Source: QZLE01 sp033852075 (GTDB taxonomy: Bacteria > Pseudomonadota > Gammaproteobacteria > QZLD01). Taken from it: a stretch of DNA of 64,000 bases. A model generated the notes under the pieces. It ran no database searches, had not been told where the DNA came from, and saw only the letters and a program-made list of their open reading frames with translations. Within the stretch, counting starts at the first letter, position 1; each line of letters starts with the position of its first letter. The stretch is taken from assembly GCA_033852075.1 (NCBI GenBank), contig JAWSVC010000027.1:1-64000 (forward strand), read 5' to 3'. The translations under genes were made by a program, and so were the position numbers. Of the stretch, positions 44,226 through 54,201 are shown one piece after another.

Positions 44226-45551
44226 ATGAGAAAAGAGATGCAACAGATTAATACTTTGATTGACGCAAAGTGGATAATACCAGTAGTTCCATCTAATAAG
44301 ATTTTTCAAGACCACTCTCTGGTTATTTCAGAAGATAAAATTATTGATATTCTTCCCTTTGAAGAAGCACATAAAAAATATAAAGCACAGGAGCATCTAG
44401 CTCTTAATGATCATGCTTTGATACCTGGTTTTATAAATACTCATACTCATGCAGCAATGTCTTTACTAAAAGGGTTTGCAGACGACCTACCGTTAAATGA
44501 ATGGTTAAATAATCACATATGGCCAGTTGAGGGAAAGCATGTTTCATATGACTTTGTATATGACGGTTCATCTATTGCAATAGCTGAAATGATCAAAAGC
44601 GGAACTACTACTTTAAATGACATGTATTTTTTCCCAGAAGCAACCGCGCAGGCAGCAACAGAAGCAGAAATAAGAGCATGTATTGGTATTATTGCCTTGG
44701 AATTCCCAAGCGCATATGCAACAGACTTTGATGACTATATTAAAAAGGGGATTGATTTACATAACAAATACAAAACATCATCATTAATCTCTACCACCTT
44801 CGCACCACATGCACCATACACCGTTTCGTTAGAGAGCTTGAAAAAAATAAAGCAATTAGCAAAAGACATGAATCTACATATTCAAATGCATATTCATGAA
44901 ACAGCATTTGAGGTTGAGAAAGAAGCAGCTGAAACTGGTAATACTCCTCTTACAAATCTTAATGAGATAGATTTTCTTGGGTCTAAATTACTTGCAGTAC
45001 ATATGACACAACTAACCGATGGAGAAATTGCTCTGATTTCAGAAAAAGGGGTTAGCATTGCTCATTGCCCAGAGTCAAACCTAAAGCTTGCAAGCGGCTT
45101 TTGCCCAATTACTAAACTTTTTGAAGATGATGTTAATGTTTGCCTTGGTACCGATGGTTCTGCAAGCAATAATGACCTGGATATGCTTGGAGAAATGCGT
45201 ACCGCGGCCCTATTGGCCAAAGGAGTTTCTGGGAAAGCAGATGCAATTCCAGCGCACATAGCTCTTGAAATGGCGACCATTAACGGAGCAAAGGCACTTG
45301 GAATAGATAATCTAACCGGATCTTTAGAAATTGGCAAACAAGCTGATATTGCTGCAATTGATCTTAGTAATATTGAAAGCAAGCCTGTCTACGATCCAAT
45401 ATCACAAATAGTCTATGCTACCACCAGAGAACAAATAACTAATGTTTGGGTTGCAGGCAAGCAATTACTGGCAGGCAGAAAACTTACAACCCTAGACGAG
45501 AATAAACTAATAGCTACTGCCGAAAAGTGGAAACAAATAATATATTCCTAA
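44226..45551 (+). CDS. mtaD: MtaD-type amidohydrolase (5'-methylthioadenosine/S-adenosylhomocysteine deaminase)
   Basis: 441 residues of the TRZ/ATZ amidohydrolase family. Zinc and substrate motifs are in order: GFINTHTHAAMSLLKGFADDLPLNEWL, TTLNDMYFFPE, FAPHAPYTVS, MHIHETAFEVE, VHMTQLT, AHCPESNLKLASG and LGTDGSASNNDLDMLGEMR. These match deaminases of methylthioadenosine or S-adenosylhomocysteine. The GFADDLPLNEWL segment favours this over chlorohydrolases. An ATG at 44238 is an alternative start. A strong terminator follows. Confidence 0.85.
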   Translation: MRKEMQQINTLIDAKWIIPVVPSNKIFQDHSLVISEDKIIDILPFEEAHKKYKAQEHLALNDHALIPGFINTHTHAAMSLLKGFADDLPLNEWLNNHIWPVEGKHVSYDFVYDGSSIAIAEMIKSGTTTLNDMYFFPEATAQAATEAEIRACIGIIALEFPSAYATDFDDYIKKGIDLHNKYKTSSLISTTFAPHAPYTVSLESLKKIKQLAKDMNLHIQMHIHETAFEVEKEAAETGNTPLTNLNEIDFLGSKLLAVHMTQLTDGEIALISEKGVSIAHCPESNLKLASGFCPITKLFEDDVNVCLGTDGSASNNDLDMLGEMRTAALLAKGVSGKADAIPAHIALEMATINGAKALGIDNLTGSLEIGKQADIAAIDLSNIESKPVYDPISQIVYATTREQITNVWVAGKQLLAGRKLTTLDENKLIATAEKWKQIIYS

Positions 45552-45596
45552 AATCGCTAAAAGCATCATCCTTTAAAACAACTAAATTAAAAACTA

Positions 45597-45629
45597 AAAA
45601 GCCCCTCATCATCTGATAGAGGGGCTTTT
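45597..45629. terminator. Bidirectional intrinsic terminator
   Basis: An 11-bp stem (45597-45607 with 45619-45629, AAAAGCCCCTC arms) with an 11-base loop that can pair further. It is flanked by A and T runs and shared by the convergent deaminase and subtilase genes. Confidence 0.88.
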
Positions 45630-45649
45630 ATATAACCTAGCTAATAGGA

Positions 45650-48600
45650 TTAGTCACAACTTGTAACTTTAACCCAATTTCCTGGCTGAGTTTGCTCTTC
45701 TAAAGAAGTAACATCTGCAGCCTGTCCTAGATAATCACCAGATCCAATTGCGTAGTACAGAATGTTGTATTTAAGTTCTGCACGACCATTGGCTGCATGC
45801 TCACTGTTTGCTGCAGTAAAGCATGAACCAGCGTCTTCAACTTCTACAGTAAATATATCAGAAGAAGTAAGGTTTTCTGCCAAATCCTGAGCATCAACCT
45901 TGAATTGGTATGTTCCCGGCTCAAGGCCTGTTAACGTACAAGTGTATTGATTGCCACCGGCATTAGTGCAATCACCGCCACCAATATCATCAACTCTTAC
46001 CAATACAACATAATCAAGATTACCATTTGCATCTGTAACATCAGCAGTAACCGTTAAATCAGAACCGCTAACACTATATTGCAAATTAGCAATTACCGGT
46101 GCTTCTTCTGGCTGTGGCTCAGGACGTGTAATTGTGAACTGTTCAATATTAGATGCAACTTCTCGCGAATCGTAAGCTACTAATGTAACACCTAAAGGTG
46201 AACCAACTGTAATGTCATGAACACTGTAATCAAGCGTACAAGTAAAGTTGGTTGTACCTTCACAAATAATTCCTGTTAGCGCGCCAAGACCAAGTACTAC
46301 ACGATCAACATCACCATCAGCATCTGAAACTACACCAGTAACTACTGCTTTAGCATTGATTAACTCAGAAATTTGATATGACTCAATTACTGGAGCTTGT
46401 GGCTCTGCAGGACAATCACCTTGTGTGAATACACCAGCAACTTCTTCTTTTAATGTAACAGTAGCAGATCCATTTGTTCCTAGTTCTTCATCTGAACCAG
46501 TTGCATACCATGTTGTTACATCGGTCCCTCCCCAACAGAATGTACCAATACAAGTTTGTCCTTCTGTTGTAGTTTCAGACCAGGCTCTACCTGCTGTTTC
46601 ATGTTCAGTTAATGTAGAGGTATAAGCTTGACATGTTGACTCTTCAACATCAAATGAAACTGGGCCAAATACTGGGCTTATAGTGCCTTCTGAATCAGTT
46701 GCGCGAGCCTTTACAGTATGAGTGCCGGCAGTTAAACCACTTGCGGTGTAATTCCAGGTTGAAGTGCCTGAAACAGTAATCCAATTACCGTTATCGTCAA
46801 GCTCTATCTCAACTTTAGCAAGATCACCATCCGCATCAGAAGCAGTTCCTGAAATCACACCAGACTCAGTACCGCCAGTAGCTACAAGACTATCAATAAC
46901 AGGTGGATTAGTTGGAGCCAGAACGGTGAATTCCAAATCTTCACTAATTGTGCAAAGGCCAGTGCTATCTTCAACAAAAACCCTTACAACATGATCACCA
47001 GGAACCATAGAGCGAGTAAGGGTAAAGCTTTCTTTGCCTTCAGCCATTATAAGATCACTATCATAGTCAAATTCGATCTTAACAGTATCAATATCACCAT
47101 CAGCATCAGCAGCAGTACCTGAAACAGTCACTGTTTCAACTCCAGGTGAAACCATAATACCTTCAATAATTGGCGCACTTGGAGGTGGAGTTACTTCAAA
47201 GGTAAATGGTCCACAGTTATTAGCCAGTTCATAAGTATCAATAACATTAACTTCTACTGTATGTGTTCCGACACCTATATTATCTGCGTTGCCAAGATAT
47301 ATTGCATATGGACTCATGCCACCTAACCATGAATTAGTCCATTCGGCTGCTGCATCTAACTTATATGACAATTTATCAAGATCATTATTTGCATCAGAAA
47401 CCTCAACTTGCGCATAGTAATATCCGTTATCTTGTTCGGTTACTGAAATTATCTGGCAAACTGGAGCTTGCGGATTACCTATATCAATACTCGATTCAAT
47501 AACATCACTTACATTACCCTCGCTATCATAACTTCTGGCTTTAACAGTATGAGCTCCATCTGGTAAACCTAGTGGTTTAGTGTGCTGACGATCACCTGTT
47601 AGATTATAATCATAATCAGCTAATACCAGCCATTCACCGGAATTATCCAGCTGGTATTCTACCTTTCTAGTATCACCATCATTATCCCATGTACTAACCA
47701 CAAGAAGCTGCTCTGTAGCACTATCGACAATGTATACGGCTTTAATTATTGGAGCACTGTGAGGGATAGCCTGGAATTCTACTGTACCGCAATTACCAAT
47801 CAGATCACCAGAATCAATTATCCGACCTTCAACGGTATGAGTTCCAACTACTAGATCACTACCATCAAAATTTCCTGCCCAAGTGTTGCCCATACCAAAA
47901 GCATTGATCCAGTCACCACCATCAACTCGGAATTCAGCTTTTGCAGGATCACCATCAACATCTGAAAATGTACCCATAAAACCGTAGGATCCATATCCGT
48001 CATCATGTGTTACCTCACCCATAGTACAGGTAGGTGCACTTTGCTGTTCAATTGAGAACTCAAGCGTTTCAATTTCACTAATACGGCCATATGATGCTAA
48101 TACACGCAATTCAACTGTATAGTCAGCAGGATTGGCAAGTTTTGTATAATTACAGTTAAAATGACTAGTTGTTTCAATGCTTACCCAATCACCACCATTT
48201 ATTCTACATTCAGCACCAATAATTTGATTAACTTCATCATTTGCAAGAGCACTAATATAAATATTTGGACCAGTCATGCGACCACTAATATCTGTAATGT
48301 AAGGATCTGGCAAATCAGCAGTGGTTAAACTGATTGGACCGGTAATAGCGCTATACTCACCACGAGAATCCATAGCTCTAATACGTGCAGAGTGAGATGA
48401 TCCAGGAGTAAGATCATTAAGACTCAATGACCAGTTTTCATAGCCATTTGCCTTAATCCACTCTCCACTATCATCAAATTCAACTTCAACTCTAACCAAA
48501 TCACCATCTACATCAACAACATTCCCTTTTACAGTAGCACTTAGTAAATTTGATATGGTTGTAACATTGCTTATTACAGGTGCTGATGGATCAACAGTTC

Positions 48601-51600
48601 CACATGTTCCTTTTTTATAGTTCCCAGAACCAACAGGGTCTTCAATCAAGGTCACATTAGTTGTAGCAGTTGAACCAAGCGTTTCACCTGAGCCAGTAGC
48701 ATAGTATTCATTTATGCAATACCATGGACCGTATGGACATGATTGCTCAACATATGCTCTGCCAGCATCAACATGAGATTGAATAGAACCAGTATATTCT
48801 TCGCACGCAGGACCGCTTACATTTGTTGTGCGGTACTTGCCTGTTCTTCCGGCATCACCAAATATATCAAAGTTATTAGCAGGTAAATCGTCTGATTTTG
48901 TAGCCTTGAATACATAGACATTACCATTTCTAACATGTCCACCATATAACATATTCCGATTTACATCAGTATCAGACATTACTACTGGAGAGAACATAGC
49001 ACCAATTTTACGTGCCTTGGATGAATCGAAACCAGACTGAAGGTTTGTCACCCCAATCCCAAACCATGGTCTGTTATATGCGAGATCTGATGTATACCAA
49101 CCATCAATAACACCTGAAATTAAATTAATACCATCAGTATCAGAAAAATCCGAATAAGCAAAAATATCTAATTCTGATGCATTATTAATAATTACATCAC
49201 CATAGTTGCTACCATTGACCTGGATCGTTTGACCGTCCAAATCATAAACATATTGTTTAAATTTACTATAATCAACAGTAACTATTTCTAATTCAGGAGT
49301 GGAATTATACTGGATAAAAGTTGGATTACCGTATCCATTATTTGCTTCAACAGAAAACTCGGATTCTACCGCTAAATCATTCCCTGTAGATTCGCCAAAA
49401 ACTTTTATTACAGAGTTGTTAGTTAGCGTACCATCCAGGGTTGTTGTAGTGAATAATGCTGCGATTTCATCTTTGCCATCATTATCAGCATCAGCAACAC
49501 CAATTCTCATAGTTCCATACAAATATGTTCCAGACCTGCCCTCTTCACCTGGCTGTATGGTTCCGTTTCTTTCATGTCTATGTGTAGCAATTACATTGCC
49601 TTGCTGGTCATATACATTAAGTACATATGTTGTCAGGAAAGTAGATTCATCATATTCATTAAATAAATGAGCTATTTCAAACTGTCCATCTCCGTCAATA
49701 TCACATGGGGAAAGAACACCGTTACCAAAACCAGAAATTTTATTTGGAACTATTGGCCAACCGGTTTTTTCTGTTCCATCACCATCAAGAAGATAAACAA
49801 ACTCTACAGGAAGACCATATTGGTGACCAGCACCAAAAGTCACAGCAATTTCATCAGCACCATCATTATCAAAATCGAAAAGAACTGGAGCACCAGAAGC
49901 CATTACAGGTATGGCTTTTGACTGTGATTCAGGCCAAATCAGGTTTGATGCTTCATCATAGAAAGGAATAACCCCAGCAGGGAAACCTGATACTAGCTCA
50001 CCATTATGGTGATAAGCATATACAGCCTTACGATTTTCATCTGCAGACGTGCGATAGTATTGATTATTTGCTACAAAAATAATTTCTAAATCGCCATCTC
50101 CATCAATGTCTCCATATGAGGTAAAACTTGAGTTTGTATATTGACCTGCAATAGCCAAATTCTTAGGCCAGCCTTCTAAAAGCTCACCATTTTGATTCCA
50201 AATTGTCATTTCATTTTTAAATATGGCAATTACTTCATCCTGGCCATCGTTATCAAGGTCTGCAAAACTTAAATTATTCTTTGGCTGAACGCTCTGAAAG
50301 CTATAAGCATTTGGCATTACACCTGTATATTCGCTTTGTTTAGGCCACCCAGGAAGTAAATCACCATATTTCAATACAGTTCGATTTGCTTCAATTTCAT
50401 TTCCCGCACTATCCCATGCGGTAAGTCTTAAAACATATTCTCCGTCTTCAAGTCCAGTTGCATCAAATATTGCAATTTCACTTTCTGCAAGGCTACCTGA
50501 TCCTGAAACGATCGAAACAAATACCCCTGGTTGTTCATTATCTATTTTTGCATATGACAATTCATACCCTTGAACATCTTCACCTTCAACAAGCCCTGTA
50601 ACTTTAAATATTGAATTTGAAATATAATGTTCGTCCCCAAAAGCAAAAGGGTTAGGTGAGGTAATTTCAACGCTAATATCAGCTGCTGAACCATTATCAT
50701 TAAGAGCCGCAGCTGCATCAATTACACCATAGGCAAAATTAGCATCCCAACCATCATAACCAACCTCAGAGGTAGTTCTTCGTAATATTGAACGAATTTG
50801 CTCTGGTTGAAGTGAATTATCCTTAGCACGCAAAAGAGCCGCAACTCCAGCAACATGAGGTGTTGCCATGGAAGTACCAGAAATAACAAGGTAGTTATCA
50901 TCAACTCTAGCGCTTTCATAAGAAGCTGAAGTCGCCATCGCTGAACCTTCCGCTAAAAGTGATAAAGTCATATAACCCGGAGCATAAACATCTACATCTG
51001 CACCGAAGTTACTGAAATTAGAAGCTCCGGTATTAATAGTGCCAGAACCGTAATAAGACCACCCTATCGAGCCAACTGTAATTGCATATTTTGCATTTGC
51101 TGGATTAACAAATGTTGTTTCCATGCGATCATTACCAGCCGCCGCAACAACAACAGAACCCTTGGCATGAGCATAAGCAACAGCATCCTCAATAACGCTA
51201 CTTTGACCATAACCGCCCCAGCTATTATTAATAACATCAGCGCCCATATCAGCAGCATAATATAAGGCCTTGGCAAGGTTATAAATATTACCTGATCCAT
51301 TATCACCCAACCCTTTTAAAGGCATAATTTTAGCCTTAGGGGCAATACCAATAATACCTAAGTTGTTATTGCCAACAGCAGCAATAGTTCCTGACACATG
51401 TGTTCCGTGACCATGAAAATCAGATGGATCATTATCAGAATTAGCGAAATCCCATCCTGTATAATCATCTATATAGCCATTACCATCATCATCAATCCCA
51501 TTATCAGGAATTTCAGCTTCGTTAACCCAAACGTTATCAACAATATCTTCGTGATCTAATTGCAAACCAGTATCAACAACAGCAACTACAACACCTTCAC

Positions 51601-52222
51601 CCTGCGAGACATCCCATGCATCAGAAGCATTAATATAGGAGTGTCCCCATAAGTTATCGTAATCAAAACCTAGTGCATCACCCTGACCATAGTATGGATC
51701 ATTAGGAACCATCTGAACCTTAACTATCATGTTTGGTTCAGCATATTCCACCTCTGCAAGGGCTGCAAATTCAGCAACAGCTTGCTCAACATTGCCATCA
51801 ATATTAATCAAATATGTATTTTTTAAAGCTTCTTCATATACGCTTGATTTATCGGAAGCAGAAGCAGGAACCATCATCATCGAAATCGATTCACTACTAT
51901 TTTCAATAATTGGAATCATTTCTGAAGCTTTATATTTGCTAAGTAAGCCATCAAGAGTATTAGATGCTGTCGTAGCTTCAGCAATACCTGATGGTGCAAA
52001 AGCAGGCATGACTCCACTATTATTTAGACGAATAAGCAACTGTCCATCAACATAATTAGTGGTGGTTTGTCCTGATTCGCTTCCATCCAATACAGTGACT
52101 TGACTATTAAGCGGAAGTACTGAGTCCTCAAGGGGGTTAATTGATGTATTTTGCATTGCAATCAATGATGTTGATGTTAACAAAATACCACCAGCCACTG
52201 TCGACAATATCGGCAATTTCAT
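45650..52222 (-). CDS. Giant secreted subtilisin-like serine protease with FG-GAP and Ig-like repeats
   Basis: I start at ATG 52222 (GAGGA upstream; a TTG 15 bases earlier lacks a ribosome site), giving 2190 residues. Order: signal peptide (MKLPILSTVAGGILLTSTSLIAM); propeptide-like region to about 170; S8 domain with Asp217 (AVVDTGLQLDHED), His275 (HGHGTHVSG) and Ser451 (GTSMATPHVAG); then FG-GAP/VCBS calcium repeats (DLDNDGQDE, DIDGDGDLE, DFDNDGADE, DADNDGKDE; about 640-920). About ten Ig/cadherin-like units follow, each with DVDGDLVRVEVEFDD-like cores. Three cysteine-bounded modules (about 1140-1210, 1863-1940 and 2135-2190) share H-x-x-AGRA and YA(T/I)GSG-x-x-LG. Likely an extracellular degradative or adhesive enzyme. 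Confidence 0.92.
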   Translation of the reverse strand: MKLPILSTVAGGILLTSTSLIAMQNTSINPLEDSVLPLNSQVTVLDGSESGQTTTNYVDGQLLIRLNNSGVMPAFAPSGIAEATTASNTLDGLLSKYKASEMIPIIENSSESISMMMVPASASDKSSVYEEALKNTYLINIDGNVEQAVAEFAALAEVEYAEPNMIVKVQMVPNDPYYGQGDALGFDYDNLWGHSYINASDAWDVSQGEGVVVAVVDTGLQLDHEDIVDNVWVNEAEIPDNGIDDDGNGYIDDYTGWDFANSDNDPSDFHGHGTHVSGTIAAVGNNNLGIIGIAPKAKIMPLKGLGDNGSGNIYNLAKALYYAADMGADVINNSWGGYGQSSVIEDAVAYAHAKGSVVVAAAGNDRMETTFVNPANAKYAITVGSIGWSYYGSGTINTGASNFSNFGADVDVYAPGYMTLSLLAEGSAMATSASYESARVDDNYLVISGTSMATPHVAGVAALLRAKDNSLQPEQIRSILRRTTSEVGYDGWDANFAYGVIDAAAALNDNGSAADISVEITSPNPFAFGDEHYISNSIFKVTGLVEGEDVQGYELSYAKIDNEQPGVFVSIVSGSGSLAESEIAIFDATGLEDGEYVLRLTAWDSAGNEIEANRTVLKYGDLLPGWPKQSEYTGVMPNAYSFQSVQPKNNLSFADLDNDGQDEVIAIFKNEMTIWNQNGELLEGWPKNLAIAGQYTNSSFTSYGDIDGDGDLEIIFVANNQYYRTSADENRKAVYAYHHNGELVSGFPAGVIPFYDEASNLIWPESQSKAIPVMASGAPVLFDFDNDGADEIAVTFGAGHQYGLPVEFVYLLDGDGTEKTGWPIVPNKISGFGNGVLSPCDIDGDGQFEIAHLFNEYDESTFLTTYVLNVYDQQGNVIATHRHERNGTIQPGEEGRSGTYLYGTMRIGVADADNDGKDEIAALFTTTTLDGTLTNNSVIKVFGESTGNDLAVESEFSVEANNGYGNPTFIQYNSTPELEIVTVDYSKFKQYVYDLDGQTIQVNGSNYGDVIINNASELDIFAYSDFSDTDGINLISGVIDGWYTSDLAYNRPWFGIGVTNLQSGFDSSKARKIGAMFSPVVMSDTDVNRNMLYGGHVRNGNVYVFKATKSDDLPANNFDIFGDAGRTGKYRTTNVSGPACEEYTGSIQSHVDAGRAYVEQSCPYGPWYCINEYYATGSGETLGSTATTNVTLIEDPVGSGNYKKGTCGTVDPSAPVISNVTTISNLLSATVKGNVVDVDGDLVRVEVEFDDSGEWIKANGYENWSLSLNDLTPGSSHSARIRAMDSRGEYSAITGPISLTTADLPDPYITDISGRMTGPNIYISALANDEVNQIIGAECRINGGDWVSIETTSHFNCNYTKLANPADYTVELRVLASYGRISEIETLEFSIEQQSAPTCTMGEVTHDDGYGSYGFMGTFSDVDGDPAKAEFRVDGGDWINAFGMGNTWAGNFDGSDLVVGTHTVEGRIIDSGDLIGNCGTVEFQAIPHSAPIIKAVYIVDSATEQLLVVSTWDNDGDTRKVEYQLDNSGEWLVLADYDYNLTGDRQHTKPLGLPDGAHTVKARSYDSEGNVSDVIESSIDIGNPQAPVCQIISVTEQDNGYYYAQVEVSDANNDLDKLSYKLDAAAEWTNSWLGGMSPYAIYLGNADNIGVGTHTVEVNVIDTYELANNCGPFTFEVTPPPSAPIIEGIMVSPGVETVTVSGTAADADGDIDTVKIEFDYDSDLIMAEGKESFTLTRSMVPGDHVVRVFVEDSTGLCTISEDLEFTVLAPTNPPVIDSLVATGGTESGVISGTASDADGDLAKVEIELDDNGNWITVSGTSTWNYTASGLTAGTHTVKARATDSEGTISPVFGPVSFDVEESTCQAYTSTLTEHETAGRAWSETTTEGQTCIGTFCWGGTDVTTWYATGSDEELGTNGSATVTLKEEVAGVFTQGDCPAEPQAPVIESYQISELINAKAVVTGVVSDADGDVDRVVLGLGALTGIICEGTTNFTCTLDYSVHDITVGSPLGVTLVAYDSREVASNIEQFTITRPEPQPEEAPVIANLQYSVSGSDLTVTADVTDANGNLDYVVLVRVDDIGGGDCTNAGGNQYTCTLTGLEPGTYQFKVDAQDLAENLTSSDIFTVEVEDAGSCFTAANSEHAANGRAELKYNILYYAIGSGDYLGQAADVTSLEEQTQPGNWVKVTSCD

Positions 52223-52394
52223 TGGTTGTGTCCTCAATTTAGATTAATCTTATCCATGGTATTAATGCGCGAATATTTATTAATTGCTAACAGGGCGGTC
52301 AATTAATAAATCCCTTTTCACACATATAAAGACTATTTTGTGAACTCTATCACGTTTTTGTGACTATGTATACCCATCAGTATGTTAAATTTTC

Positions 52395-52448
52395 TTGACA
52401 TAAAGTGTAATTTTATTGCAATATGATATTTAGTTATTTAGCTAAATA
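52395..52448 (+). promoter_or_regulatory. Putative arsR promoter and operator
   Basis: A TTGACA box at 52395-52400 is followed by a -10-like TATGAT at 52422-52427, with a long spacer of 21 bases. An imperfect CAATAT at 52419 is the alternative. Next is a perfect 14-bp palindrome TATTTAGCTAAATA at 52435-52448, just before the arsR start. Position and symmetry fit an ArsR-family operator. Confidence 0.45.
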
Positions 52449-52460
52449 TATACTTATACC

Positions 52461-52814
52461 ATGACTGATTTACTTAGAATATTTAAAGCCCTGGCGGACA
52501 AAAACAGATTGCTGATTATGTTTTCTCTCATGCAATACCCAGAACTATGTGCTTGCCAAATCACAGAATTTCTTGAGGTAACCGGAGCGACAGCATCAAA
52601 GCACCTTGGAATTCTAAACAATGCAAACCTTATCCAAAATCGAAAGGACGGACGCTGGATCTACTATAGATTAAGCGATGACATACCTACGGAAATCCAG
52701 GAATTATTACAAATAAGATTGGGCAACTCTCATGAAATAAAACCATACGCTAAAAAAATCAAAAAAATCGTTGCGCTAAAACCGGAAATCATCTGCAAAA
52801 AACAGAGGCTGTAA
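52461..52814 (+). CDS. arsR: ArsR-family metalloregulator
   Basis: 117 residues, winged helix-turn-helix. Metal-sensing cysteines C30 and C32 are in the alpha-3 helix (YPELCACQITEFL), the arsenic/antimony site of ArsR proteins. The recognition helix is ATASKHLGILNNANLI and the wing is RKDGRWIYYRL. It should repress its own operon until arsenite or a similar thiol-binding ligand is present. It is followed 26 bases later by a permease gene. Confidence 0.9.
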   Translation: MTDLLRIFKALADKNRLLIMFSLMQYPELCACQITEFLEVTGATASKHLGILNNANLIQNRKDGRWIYYRLSDDIPTEIQELLQIRLGNSHEIKPYAKKIKKIVALKPEIICKKQRL

Positions 52815-52840
52815 GATTTATATGAACCTGGATAAAAATC

Positions 52841-53875
52841 ATGACTGAACTTTTTAAGATTTTCACAATATTCGCAGACTGGGTCACTTTTTCAGTTTTA
52901 AACCTGGATAAAGGTCAGCACATAACCCACAGCATCCACTTTTTTATTGAAGATATAACCAAAATCTTTGTAATGCTTGTGGTGCTAATTTATTTGATAG
53001 GAATTATCAGAGCATCTTTAAATATCGAAAGGGTTAGAGATTATCTAAGTGGTAAAAATAGATATTTAGGCTATTTTATGGCCGCCTGTTTTGGAGCTAT
53101 TACTCCTTTTTGCAGCTGCAGTAGCATCCCGTTATTTCTTGCGTTTACAGCAGCAAGGATTCCAGTTGGTATTACAATGGCATTCCTTATAACATCCCCT
53201 ATCGTTAATGAAGTTGCGGTACTCTTGCTTGGTTCAATACTTGGTATCAAATTTACAATCATCTACGTTTCTATTGGTATATTATCCGGAATGTTTGGCG
53301 GATGGTTTTTTGATCTTATTAAGGCAGAAAAATATCTATCTCCATTAGGTTCAAAATCTTTAGATATGGCAAATAAACAAACAGGGAGTTGTGGTTGTTC
53401 ATGCGGTTGTGCAAATAACGAAACTACCTCTTTAACATGGAACCAGCGCCATCTTTTTGCAAAAAGTGAAGTTAAAGAGATCGTTAAACGCATATGGAAA
53501 TGGATAATAATTGGCATATCTGTTGGTGCGCTATTCCATGGTTTTGTTCCTGCAGAATGGGTTGAATCTAACCTTGCTGCAGGTGACTGGTGGACTGTTC
53601 CATTGGCTAGTATTCTTGGTATTCCTCTATATTCAAATGCTTCAGCCATGATACCTGTAGCCGAATCAATGCTGATAAAAGGTGTTCCTGTTGGTACGAC
53701 ACTAACATTTATGATGAGTGTTGTAGGCGCAAGTTTGCCTGAATTTCTTTTATTAAAACAGGTTATGCAACCCAAATTGCTAATAACCTTATTCGCTTTA
53801 CTGTTAGTGCTATTCACAACATCTGGTTTAATTTTTAACCATATTGCCCCATTAATTGGCGTTATGTCTGGATAA
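52841..53875 (+). CDS. arsP: ArsP-like permease (DUF318 family)
   Basis: 344 residues with about eight membrane helices. The core signature of the family is present twice in symmetry: FGAITPFCSCSSIPLFLAF with ITSPIVNEVAVLLLG, and PLYSNASAMIPVAESM with TLTFMMSVVGASLPEF. Between the halves is a cytoplasmic loop with a Cys-rich stretch (GSCGCSCGCANN, about residues 182-193) that could bind thiophilic metal. Related ArsP proteins export trivalent organoarsenicals. The gene follows arsR, which supports an arsenic role; the exact substrate is inferred. Confidence 0.85.
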   Translation: MTELFKIFTIFADWVTFSVLNLDKGQHITHSIHFFIEDITKIFVMLVVLIYLIGIIRASLNIERVRDYLSGKNRYLGYFMAACFGAITPFCSCSSIPLFLAFTAARIPVGITMAFLITSPIVNEVAVLLLGSILGIKFTIIYVSIGILSGMFGGWFFDLIKAEKYLSPLGSKSLDMANKQTGSCGCSCGCANNETTSLTWNQRHLFAKSEVKEIVKRIWKWIIIGISVGALFHGFVPAEWVESNLAAGDWWTVPLASILGIPLYSNASAMIPVAESMLIKGVPVGTTLTFMMSVVGASLPEFLLLKQVMQPKLLITLFALLLVLFTTSGLIFNHIAPLIGVMSG

Positions 53876-53891
53876 CTTAAGGAGATATATT

Positions 53892-54125
53892 ATGAAGATT
53901 TCGATCTACGGTGGCGGTTGCAAAAATTGCCAAACACTTTATGACAACACAAAACAGGCTGCAACTGAGCTTGGTATAGACTGTGAAATTGAAAAGGTTA
54001 CCGATATGGCTAAGATAATGGAAGCAGGTGTTATGCTAACCCCTGCTCTGGGTATTGACGGTGAAATAAAATTCAGCCAAAAAGTTCCTAACTCAGAAGA
54101 ATTAAAGAAAATTATTGGCGGATAA
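53892..54125 (+). CDS. Small thioredoxin-like protein (redox-active disulfide protein 2 type)
   Basis: I start at ATG 53892, preceded by AAGGAG and giving MKISIYGGGCKNCQTLYDN. The protein has 77 residues, a CKNC active site near residues 10-13, and a TPALGIDGEIKFSQKVP cis-proline region. Proteins of this size often stand next to DUF318 permeases. It probably keeps thiols of the permease or its substrate reduced. It is 16 bases downstream of the permease gene in the same operon. Confidence 0.88.
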   Translation: MKISIYGGGCKNCQTLYDNTKQAATELGIDCEIEKVTDMAKIMEAGVMLTPALGIDGEIKFSQKVPNSEELKKIIGG

Positions 54126-54153
54126 ATTTTTCGCCGCATTTGGATAATTGCCC

Positions 54154-54186
54154 AATATATTGTCCGATTTCTTCGGGCAATATATT
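54154..54186. terminator. Hairpin between convergent genes, likely terminator
   Basis: A 12-bp stem with one G-T pair (54154-54165 with 54175-54186, AATATATTG arms) and a 9-base loop. It lies between the thioredoxin-like gene and the convergent monooxygenase-fold gene. Confidence 0.6.
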
Positions 54187-54201
54187 TAACTTTTGTATTT
54201 G

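Noticed and set aside
45650..49000. Tandem repeats as a CRISPR or DNA satellite
   Set aside because: The repetition is at protein-domain level (Ig-like units of 80-100 residues), with diverged DNA and no spacer-repeat pattern.
49667..49971. Two overlapping plus-strand frames within the subtilase gene
   Set aside because: The composition mirrors the Asp/Gly-rich calcium repeats on the other strand; no start signals are visible and the overlapping frames exclude each other.
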